Source: Methanobacteriota archaeon
GTDB taxonomy: Archaea > Halobacteriota > Methanosarcinia > Methanosarcinales > Methanosarcinaceae
NCBI GenBank assembly: GCA_030837265.1
Contig: JAUPKV010000041.1
Span: 1-10,774 of the forward strand
Length of the DNA stretch: 10,774 bases
Reading direction: 5' to 3'
Shown: positions 5,680-10,774 of the stretch, one piece after another
Layout of the letters: each line of letters opens with the position of its first letter
How positions within the stretch are numbered: position 1 is the stretch's first letter
Translations under genes and position numbers: made by a program
Notes under the pieces: generated by a model
Databases searched by the model: none
What the model saw: the letters and a program-made list of their open reading frames with translations, nothing else
Told to the model about the DNA's origin: nothing

Positions 5680-5856
5680 TTGGTAAAAATCCGAAATCTT
5701 CTATTAGGCATTGTACCTTCATTCGCTTTTGCTTTAGAAAACAACCATACGGAGAATGTAATGTGTGGAAATGTTACGTTTGGAAATTTCACAGTTATGA
5801 AGGCAATGGAACTTGATTCACTTAGTAAGCAAATTTCTATAAAAGTGCAAGATTAA
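5680..5856 (+). CDS. Candidate small exported protein, 58 aa (start uncertain)
   Basis: A frame from TTG 5680 to TAA 5854-5856 begins (M)VKIRNLLLGIVPSFAFA: a basic start, a hydrophobic core and an A-F-A site, just like a signal peptide. It continues with LENNHTENVMCGNVTFGNFT and a short charged tail. Two NxT sequons (NHT, NVT) are followed by NFT, which would suit an exported archaeal protein. The start is awkward: the in-frame codon just before TTG is TGA, and the GGTGA ribosome-site-like sequence (5675-5679) touches the TTG. An alternative ATG at 5761 has a good GGAGAA (5751-5756), giving a 31-aa product without the signal. It may be re-initiated after the 5672 stop, or be a gene that has lost its start. 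It ends nine bases before the YihY-family gene. Confidence 0.5.
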   Translation: MVKIRNLLLGIVPSFAFALENNHTENVMCGNVTFGNFTVMKAMELDSLSKQISIKVQD

Positions 5857-5865
5857 AGAGAGAAT

Positions 5866-6696
5866 ATGAGCTGGGGATACATAGGAAATCTGGTTACCAG
5901 AACAATAAAGAAATGCCTGGAAGATGATTCAATAACTTATAGCGCTGCGCTGGCATTTTATTTTTTATTAAGTCTTCCTGCTCTCCTGTTATTTTCGGTA
6001 TCCTTAGGAAGTATTTTCTTGAAGTCAATAAACCTTCAAGACAATATAATAAATCACATGGAAGGGTTAGTTGATGAGAGTATCATCAATATGATAATTG
6101 TACTTTTCGAACATATTCCGAAGATTAATTCCCTCTCGATAGGCGCATCAGTTGGTTTTCTATTACTTCTCTGGAGTGCGAGCAATATTTTCAGGCAATT
6201 AAAAAATTTCCTTGATATAGCTTGGGATATTGAACCTGCAGAATCTAATAATATTAAAAAGATTATAAGGGACGCGACCGTGTCCTCTGTTATAGTTCTA
6301 TTTTTTGGAGGACTGCTCGTTGTGAGCATAATTATTGAGGGCCTTGTTCATATGGCTTCAGGTTTTATCCAGGGAATTTTACCTTTCTCCCCTCTTATTA
6401 CTGATTATACAAGTTCCACAGTCAGTTTTCTTATTCTTGTTCTGTTTTTCATGATTGCATATAAAATACTCCCGAATTCAAGTCTTGATTTCAAGTCTAT
6501 CTTTGTAGGGTCATTTGTAACAGTAATTCTAATAACAATAGGTAAACATGCTGTTGGACTTTTTTTGGCATATACTAATCCTGTAAGCGTCTATGGAGCA
6601 ATAGGATCCATTATAGGGTTATTTCTTCTAATCTTTTATTCCTCAATTATGATTACAATTGGTGTAGAGTTCACAAAGGTTTATTCGGAATCTTAG
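5866..6696 (+). CDS. YihY/BrkB (UPF0761) family integral membrane protein
   Basis: A 276-aa protein with six likely membrane segments, about 27-52, 88-106, 139-160, 183-201, 210-235 and 243-266. Family landmarks are ITYSAALAFYFLLSLPALLL (23-42), LLWSASNIFRQLKNFLDIAW (101-120), YKILPN (199-204), and YGAIGSIIGLFLLIFYSS with GVEFTKVY near the end (243-273). YihY/BrkB proteins are widespread six-helix membrane proteins. Bordetella BrkB was linked to serum resistance, and transport or envelope roles are suspected, but no biochemical activity is settled. Length is typical. GAGAG (5858-5862) precedes the ATG, nine bases after the 58-aa frame, so it is the last gene of that run. It ends in TAG. Family confident, role unknown. 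Confidence 0.92.
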   Translation: MSWGYIGNLVTRTIKKCLEDDSITYSAALAFYFLLSLPALLLFSVSLGSIFLKSINLQDNIINHMEGLVDESIINMIIVLFEHIPKINSLSIGASVGFLLLLWSASNIFRQLKNFLDIAWDIEPAESNNIKKIIRDATVSSVIVLFFGGLLVVSIIIEGLVHMASGFIQGILPFSPLITDYTSSTVSFLILVLFFMIAYKILPNSSLDFKSIFVGSFVTVILITIGKHAVGLFLAYTNPVSVYGAIGSIIGLFLLIFYSSIMITIGVEFTKVYSES

Positions 6697-6701
6697 AATT
6701 C

Positions 6702-6731
6702 TTTTTTAGGCTCCGTTGGAAGTTTTTTTTT
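6702..6731 (+). terminator. Oligo-T terminator after the YihY-family gene
   Basis: Six T at 6702-6707 and nine T at 6723-6731 follow the stop at 6696. The second run sits between GGAA and TTCC. Oligo-T runs are the usual archaeal termination signal. Confidence 0.5.
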
Positions 6732-6770
6732 CCGCTCATACGGCTTCTAACCGTTAAAGGAGCAAGCCCT

Positions 6771-6940
6771 CTATCTTGCAGTTTGCTTCTCTGCCTCTGT
6801 GATAAGTTCCTCTGGCTTCTTGTTTGTGTATTCCGTGAATGCCTGTTAGCACTTAAATAACTTTTTTTAGTATTTGGTTTGCTATTTATAGTTTCAAGCC
6901 ACTCTAGAACTAAAGGATCGAATTTCAGCTCACTTAATTC
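6771..6940 (-). pseudogene. Frameshifted N-terminal remnant of a tyrosine recombinase/integrase
   Basis: Minus-strand reading from 6940 gives LKFDPLVLEWLETINSKPNT then KKSYLSA. At about 6847-6851 the frame shifts by one base and continues QAFTEYTNKKPEELITEAEK to a TAG at 6771-6773. This is the SAM-like core-binding domain at the N-terminus of phage-type integrases (XerC/D family), with the usual order: short linker, WLxTIxxKPxTKKSY helix, then FxEYTxKxPEELIxEAE. Only about 55 codons remain. The start codon is missing (TAA upstream, no ATG), one base seems deleted, and the catalytic domain with its Arg-His-Arg-Tyr residues is absent. Methanosarcina genomes carry many such integrases, so this marks an old integration or transposition event rather than a working gene. 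Confidence 0.7.
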
Positions 6941-7050
6941 GTGTTAAATTCCTACAGTTGAGATATATTATCGAATTGCATAAAACAGAAAGTAATATAT
7001 GCCTAGATTATATTTATTTAGAAATAATTTAGCAGATGAGAGATGATCCT

Positions 7051-7272
7051 GTGAAAACATATCTTCTGGTCTGGTTCAGCAGTGAAGGGGCTCGCCCGTC
7101 CGAAATTAACCGAAGATTGATGTCTTTGGGTTTCGAGCCCATGCAGGGTAGTTATGATTTCGTATATAACTGGAACAGCAATGTCGGTGTCGACAAGGTC
7201 CTCGAGTTTGGGGACAAGGTATATCTGAGCCTTCAGGGTACAGGCGCAATGTTCAAACTGGAGACAGTGTGA
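7051..7272 (+). CDS. Conserved-looking small protein of unknown function, 73 aa
   Basis: Starting at GTG 7051 it reads (M)KTYLLVWFSSEGARPSEINR, then RLMSLGFEPMQGSYDFVYNW, and ends LEFGDKVYLSLQGTGAMFKLETV. It looks like a compact alpha/beta domain of ferredoxin-like style: strand, helix, strand (YDFVYNW), helix, strand (VYLSLQGTGAMFKLE). No catalytic motif stands out. I chose GTG 7051 over the in-frame ATG 7036. GAGATGATCC (7040-7049) matches most of the archaeal GAGGTGATCC ribosome site just before it, whereas nothing suitable precedes 7036. A TATA box (TTATATTTAT, 7008-7017) would also start transcription at or after 7036. It is monocistronic. I expect relatives in other methanogens but cannot name a family. 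Confidence 0.75.
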   Translation: MKTYLLVWFSSEGARPSEINRRLMSLGFEPMQGSYDFVYNWNSNVGVDKVLEFGDKVYLSLQGTGAMFKLETV

Positions 7273-7343
7273 ACTGATAGTATGTAATAAAAATAAAATC
7301 CTCTGTGCATGTAGCAGCGTGCAATTAAAGTATGTGAAGAGTC

Positions 7344-7429
7344 CAGGTAATTGAGCCGTAGTGCCGGAATTCAGGCAATTGAGAAATTGCGTTTGATATC
7401 AGGTAATCCAGATAATGTACGAATGCAGG
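7344..7429. repeat. Degenerate periodic CAGGYAAT motif, 26-28 base spacing
   Basis: CAGGTAATTGAG (7344), CAGGCAATTGAG (7372), CAGGTAATCCAG (7400) and CAGGTACTTTGG (7426) start at intervals of 28, 28 and 26 bases. Only the first 8-12 bases of each unit are conserved. It could be an eroded tandem duplication or an array of protein-binding sites in the spacer between the 73-aa gene and the phosphoesterase. It is too short and too diverged for a CRISPR array. Confidence 0.4.
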
Positions 7430-7523
7430 TACTTTGGGTACTATACACAAGCTGTTATTGTTTGGTAATAAAAGAACACCTATACTGTTAAAATATTATT
7501 GTCAGATATCCCATCATAGACAC

Positions 7524-8084
7524 TTAAGCCTTCTTTTCATTCATATTTTCTTCTTGCTCTCGTTTATTCAGGGATTCTTTGAATTTTATATAGTCGCAAG
7601 TGTCCCCTTTTAGGGTAAGTATCCGGCCATTAATACTTCCTGTTTCAATTATAAGTTCTACAGCACTTGGTTCAGACATCCTGGGTTTGGTGGGAGAGCC
7701 CGGACAGATAAGCATAACATCCGTTTTCTCAATTAAAGGACGGTGCAAGTGCCCGAAGATCAGGATGTCCACTTCCATCTCTTTAGCTAAATAACCCTGA
7801 GCAGTCGTATTAGTTACCGAAAGTCCCCCCTCATGCACTAAACCTATTTTCACTCCTTCTACTTCGAATTTCAGCCTCTCGGGAAGTAGCTTTCTGAGTT
7901 CGGGAACATCATCATTTCCGAAAACTGCTTTAAGTTTACCAGTGGCATTAAAAGCTTCATAGGCGTCTACCGTACTAAAATCTCCAGTATGGACAATTAT
8001 ATCGTATTCTTCGATTAGTGCCTGAAGTTGAGATGGAATTTCTCCGGTTTTCAGGTGTGTATCGGAAAGTGCAATAAGCTTCAT
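7524..8084 (-). CDS. YfcE/MJ0936-family metallophosphoesterase
   Basis: A 186-aa calcineurin-like phosphoesterase of the small YfcE/MJ0936 group, which cleaves phosphodiesters using two metal ions. All metal-binding motifs are present in order: D8-x-H10 (SDTH), G34-D35 (HTGD), G56-N57-D58 (FGNDD), H84 (LVHEGG) and G111-H112-x-H114 (FGHLH), followed by the family's PGS near residue 128. The start is ATG 8084, preceded by a strong GGAGGT (plus-strand complement at 8089-8094). The open frame continues 28 codons further upstream, but that part lacks a ribosome site and the DTH motif belongs near the N-terminus. A Lys/Glu-rich tail (RE QEENMNEKKA) extends past the usual domain. Physiological substrate unknown. 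It stands alone, divergent from the PrsW-type gene. Confidence 0.92.
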   Translation of the reverse strand: MKLIALSDTHLKTGEIPSQLQALIEEYDIIVHTGDFSTVDAYEAFNATGKLKAVFGNDDVPELRKLLPERLKFEVEGVKIGLVHEGGLSVTNTTAQGYLAKEMEVDILIFGHLHRPLIEKTDVMLICPGSPTKPRMSEPSAVELIIETGSINGRILTLKGDTCDYIKFKESLNKREQEENMNEKKA

Positions 8085-8342
8085 AGAAACCTCCGTGTTT
8101 AGTACAAAAATGCGTTTCAAAGATAAAAATATGGCAGTGAGCGCAGCAAATCCAAAAGGTAACGACATGCCTCGTAAGTCACATTGGGGATATAGTTAAA
8201 TAACGCTTTAAGGCTCGAATCTTCTTTGCTCTTCTCATGTTCGGCTTTATAGTTGTGATAATCAGAAATTTGAACTGGCGCCAGAGATTGACTATAAGCT
8301 ATTTACGTTTAGAAACCCAATTTGGAATAATCGGAGGTATAT

Positions 8343-9200
8343 ATGGAGGAAATTCTGGACAGCGAGAAGAAAATACATCCTTCGGCACCTGTGGTCCGGC
8401 GGAATTCTTGGCGAAAAGTTTTAACTACCGGAACAATTTTCTATTTTCTCTTACTGGTAGCCTTGCTGCTGACAGGTAATTCAAACCTTTTTCCCTCATT
8501 GGTGATGGTAGGCAATTTTATGGTTCCCATTGCCTACATAGCTTTTTTATACGAGCGCAGGCATCTCAGCCGCCTGACAATGCCAACGGTCTCCCTTGCT
8601 TTCTTATACGGCGGGCTGGTAGGCATCGTCGCAGCTGCTTTTTTATCTCCATTATTTGTCAGCCAGTTGAATCTAGGCACCGCTCTAACCGTAGGGCTCA
8701 TTGAAGAGTTTGCTAAAATTCTGGGTGTACTCGTGATTGCACGCCACAGACGGCACGACTCGGAAATGGATGGGCTGATCCTGGGAGCGGCGGTAGGGAT
8801 GGGGTTTGCAGCCCTGGAAAGTACCGGTTATGCCTTTACTACCTTCCTGAGCTATAGGAGCATTTCATCAACAGTGGTAGTGACCTTGCTCCGTGGTCTG
8901 CTTGCCCCGCTGGGACACGGGACCTGGACAGCAATTTTAGCCAGCGTGTTATTCCGTGAAAGCAGGAACGGCCACTTCCACATTAACCTGAATGTGATTG
9001 GAGCTTACCTGCTTGTTTCCATACTGCACGGATTGTGGAATGGGTTGTCGCTGGTCCTTACCCCTGAGGTAGGCCTGGGACTAGGTGTGATCGCCGCCTG
9101 GTGTCTGATTGGTTCAATTGGTTTATTTGTGCTCTGGATACGCTGGCGAGACGCGGTCAGGTTACAAACTATTATGCCGCCGGAAACCGAGGATATATAG
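8343..9200 (+). CDS. PrsW-type intramembrane metalloprotease (M82/CPBP-like)
   Basis: A 285-aa polytopic membrane protein with the PrsW signature. GLIEEFAKILGVLV (118-131) holds the EExxK catalytic pair E121-E122. DGLILGAAVGMGFAALESTG (143-162) carries a second conserved Glu (E159). RGLLAPLGHGTWTAI (184-198) and SILHGLWNGL (226-235) supply His192 and His229. About eight hydrophobic segments surround them. PrsW in Bacillus cleaves an anti-sigma factor in the membrane; archaeal homologues have unknown substrates. GGAGGT at 8333-8338 gives a clear start. The gene is visibly richer in G+C than its neighbours (e.g. 8610-8640, 8750-8800), which hints at transfer or a different age in this genome. 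The charged N-terminus (1-25) is cytoplasmic. It ends in TAG. Confidence 0.88.
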   Translation: MEEILDSEKKIHPSAPVVRRNSWRKVLTTGTIFYFLLLVALLLTGNSNLFPSLVMVGNFMVPIAYIAFLYERRHLSRLTMPTVSLAFLYGGLVGIVAAAFLSPLFVSQLNLGTALTVGLIEEFAKILGVLVIARHRRHDSEMDGLILGAAVGMGFAALESTGYAFTTFLSYRSISSTVVVTLLRGLLAPLGHGTWTAILASVLFRESRNGHFHINLNVIGAYLLVSILHGLWNGLSLVLTPEVGLGLGVIAAWCLIGSIGLFVLWIRWRDAVRLQTIMPPETEDI

Positions 9201-9222
9201 CATTAAAAAGGAGATTTAAATA

Positions 9223-9279
9223 AGGTTTCAAACCTAACGTTAATGACAAAAGTTTCAGGACCTTTCAGAAATCCGAAAC
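9223..9279 (+). terminator. Possible terminator hairpins after the PrsW-type gene
   Basis: AGGTTT-C-AAACCT (9223-9235) is a 13-base palindrome 23 bases after the stop. GTTTC-a-GGA (9252-9260) can pair with TCC-GAAAC (9272-9279). A+T-rich sequence follows. Either may help end transcription; the first could instead be an operator for the next gene. Confidence 0.35.
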
Positions 9280-9377
9280 ATTTAAAACTCCTTTATCATT
9301 TTAAAAAATACAAACTGTCTAAATTTTTAATGAATTCGAAGATATATAGATATAAGTGAAGAAACGTTAAACACCTG

Positions 9378-9929
9378 ATGCTTCTCTTTGGACATCTAGG
9401 CATTTCATTGGGCATATTTTTCGGGCTTGTATTTTTTATACCTCGACTGAGGACTATAATAGACCCTAAATATCTGGCAATTGGGGCTATCCTGCCGGAT
9501 TTAATAGACAAACCTATTGGAAACATAATATTTGCTTCCAGTATTTCAAATGGACGCATTATAGGACATACATTGTTGTTTTCTTGCTTTCTCTTGTTTG
9601 CAGGTTTATATCTGTACGAAAAAAGAAGGAATATTAAAGTCATGGCCTTAGCCACAGGTTCCTTTTTCCACCTTTTTGAAGACCAGATGTGGGCATATCC
9701 TCGAACTTATTACTGGCCTTTACACGGACTAAGTTTTCCCAGATACCACACGGACTATTCCGGACTGGAGTTTTTATGGAAATTATTTGAACAATCTTTT
9801 CAACCCAATTTCTCGGGAATTCATGTACCTGAGATTATGGGAATGGGAATACTGCTTATATTGTGTTTAAAAACATTACGCACTTATTGGAAAAACAGAG
9901 CAAGAACAGTAGATGAAAAGCAGTCTTAG
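9378..9929 (+). CDS. YdjM-type membrane-bound metal-dependent hydrolase
   Basis: A 183-aa protein of the YdjM/DUF457 type. GHLGISLG with H6 at the very start, LAIGAILPDLIDK (33-45, D41 and D44), GRIIGHTLL (59-67, H64) and SFFHLFEDQMW (95-105, H98, E101, D102) supply the His/Asp set expected for a metal site. Membrane segments are about 7-22, 62-80 and 152-165. Members are annotated as inner-membrane metal-dependent hydrolases, and their true substrates are poorly known. No ribosome site precedes the ATG, but a TATA box (AGATATATAGATAT, 9340-9353) lies about 30 bases upstream. The message is therefore probably leaderless or nearly so. The length fits this family. It ends in TAG and stands as a single gene. 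Confidence 0.82.
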   Translation: MLLFGHLGISLGIFFGLVFFIPRLRTIIDPKYLAIGAILPDLIDKPIGNIIFASSISNGRIIGHTLLFSCFLLFAGLYLYEKRRNIKVMALATGSFFHLFEDQMWAYPRTYYWPLHGLSFPRYHTDYSGLEFLWKLFEQSFQPNFSGIHVPEIMGMGILLILCLKTLRTYWKNRARTVDEKQS

Positions 9930-9963
9930 AATTGCGTTACAAATAAGGCAGAACTGACTATAG

Positions 9964-10065
9964 CTAAGATACAATAGCTTTTATAATGAAATATCCACTT
10001 ATGATTAGGCCTGTTATATACAGTGCAGCTGTTAATGTGCCAGGCTTTTTGGAATTGTTTTTCAT
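9964..10065 (-). CDS. Single-pass membrane peptide, 33 aa
   Basis: A short minus-strand frame from ATG 10065 to TAG 9964-9966. It has a basic N-terminus (MKNNSKKPGT) and one strongly hydrophobic segment, LTAALYITGLIISGYFIIKAIV (11-32), the plain design of a small membrane peptide with its N-terminus inside. It starts 39 bases after the stop of the PfkB-type kinase on the same strand, so it could be co-transcribed. Only a weak purine run (AGAGAG) precedes the ATG. Methanosarcina encodes many such small membrane proteins. The composition is convincing, translation unproven. Confidence 0.55.
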   Translation of the reverse strand: MKNNSKKPGTLTAALYITGLIISGYFIIKAIVS

Positions 10066-10104
10066 TTCTTTTTTCTCTCTTCTTTATCGTTAACTCCACT
10101 CAAA

Positions 10105-10774
10105 CTATTTCAAAATCTGTCCGATTTCATTTATAAGCTCTTCGGAGTATTCAGGCACCGAACCCGGTTTTGATGCGACATAAGTCCCGAGAATACAGGC
10201 TATTGAAGCAGCTTTTGAAATGCCGAATCCGGAAAGATAAGTATAAAGAAAGCCTGCAGAAAAGGCATCTCCTGCTCCGACCGTATCTGCCACTTTGATG
10301 GGAATGGTTTTAACTTCTTCATAGACTCCATTATGGTAAACCGCTGCCCCTCCGGGTCCTTTTGAGATGCATATGATAGAAATTCCAGGGTATTTTTTAA
10401 TTAGTTCCCGGCAAATAGTCTCACACGACTGAACTGAACCGAAAACAAAGTGGGAGACAATAGAAGCTTCCTCCTCATTCATCTTGAGAATAGTACACCG
10501 TTCAAGAGAAGAAATTATACATTCCTTTGTATAGAAGCCAGCTCTCAGATTTACGTCATAAAAAAAATAATCAGCCTGAATTTCCGAAAGCAACCTTTTC
10601 AATGTTTTTCTGTTATCTTCTGACCGCTGGGCTAGTGTTCCGAAGCAAAAAACGTCCCATTTCTTTTCTTTAAGAGCTTCATACTGTTTTTCATCCGGAG
10701 TAATTGCATCCCAGGCAACACCTTTGTTGATAGTGAAAACCGGAATTCCGCCATCTTCCAGTTTGACCGAAACA
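10105..10774 (-). CDS. PfkB-family sugar kinase (N-terminus cut by window edge)
   Basis: A minus-strand frame open to the window end gives the last 222 residues of a PfkB/ribokinase-fold kinase, which phosphorylates a sugar or nucleoside with ATP. Visible landmarks are VFTINKGVAWDAITPDE near the cut end (12-28), FCFGTLAQR (42-50), the substrate-loop style YDVNLRAGFY (72-81), the NEEEA helix (99-103) and ISKGPGGAAVY (136-146). PfkB signature 2, ADTVGAGDAFSAGFL (162-176), contains the catalytic Asp169 and the GAGD anion hole. The pattern GVAWDA with DVNLR is fructokinase-like, but the substrate cannot be told. The frame passes straight through position 10602, so a TTG there is not the start. 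It ends in TAG, and the small membrane peptide follows. Confidence 0.92.
   Translation of the reverse strand, partial: VSVKLEDGGIPVFTINKGVAWDAITPDEKQYEALKEKKWDVFCFGTLAQRSEDNRKTLKRLLSEIQADYFFYDVNLRAGFYTKECIISSLERCTILKMNEEEASIVSHFVFGSVQSCETICRELIKKYPGISIICISKGPGGAAVYHNGVYEEVKTIPIKVADTVGAGDAFSAGFLYTYLSGFGISKAASIACILGTYVASKPGSVPEYSEELINEIGQILK

Noticed and set aside
5472..5792. 106-codon minus-strand frame
   Set aside because: A His/Phe-rich shadow of the Met/Lys-rich plus-strand gene (CAT/TTC against ATG/GAA), with no ribosome site.
7036..7050. ATG 7036 as start of the 73-aa protein
   Set aside because: No ribosome site and too close to the TATA box; GTG 7051 is directly preceded by a near-consensus GAGATGATCC.
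7344..7451. CRISPR-like array
   Set aside because: Units are 26-28 bases with only 8-12 conserved bases and no repeat-spacer alternation; no cas genes nearby.
8085..8168. 28-codon N-terminal extension of the phosphoesterase
   Set aside because: The strong GGAGGT precedes ATG 8084, and the DxH metal motif belongs within about ten residues of the N-terminus.
8237..8479. 80-codon plus-strand frame overlapping the PrsW-type gene start
   Set aside because: It overlaps in a different frame, lacks a ribosome site, and the PrsW-type frame has full family motifs.
10600..10602. TTG at 10602 as the start of the sugar kinase
   Set aside because: The frame continues to the window edge with typical PfkB sequence, so the true start lies outside.

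Overview
The window looks like chromosomal DNA of a methanogenic archaeon of the genus Methanosarcina. The reasons are an RPA gene with two OB folds and a zinc finger followed directly by its RPA-associated partner, A+T-rich spacers of 200-600 bases around short operons, archaeal TATA-type promoters, GGAGG/GGTGA ribosome sites, and several genes ending in TAG. The genus call comes from gene content and sequence style; no search was run.

Layout. 1-95 (minus) is the first 31 codons of an NDP-sugar nucleotidyltransferase running out of the window. A long A+T-rich spacer with a near-palindrome leads to a 67-aa unknown protein (577-780). 1171-3012 is a two-gene operon: RPA-like ssDNA-binding protein and RPA-associated OB-fold protein. 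3308-4709 is an accessory stretch of small genes: a translationally coupled pair of acidic unknown proteins, a helix-turn-helix protein with a membrane anchor, and a divergent small HTH protein with a TTG start. 4710-5294 holds two tandem hairpins and what seems to be a decayed gene on the minus strand.

5295-6696 is a run of plus-strand genes: a 33-aa Lys-rich peptide with a strong ribosome site, a Met/His-rich 76-aa protein, a 58-aa candidate exported protein with an awkward start, and a YihY/BrkB-family membrane protein. 6771-6940 (minus) is a frameshifted N-terminal remnant of a tyrosine recombinase, which marks past mobile-element activity. Then come a 73-aa conserved-looking protein (7051-7272), a spacer with a 26-28 base periodic motif, a YfcE/MJ0936-type phosphoesterase (minus, 7524-8084), a PrsW-type intramembrane protease (8343-9200), a YdjM-type membrane metal-dependent hydrolase (9378-9929), and on the minus strand a PfkB sugar kinase cut by the window end (10105-10774) followed by an unlisted 33-aa single-pass membrane peptide (9964-10065).

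The only clearly joint function is RPA plus RPA-associated protein, in DNA replication and repair. The most unusual material is the cluster of small proteins and degraded elements between 3308 and 7035. I found no CRISPR array, rRNA, tRNA or complete insertion sequence. No previously undescribed system can be proven here; the best candidates are the acidic gene pair with the adjacent HTH-membrane protein, and the small-protein run next to the YihY gene.
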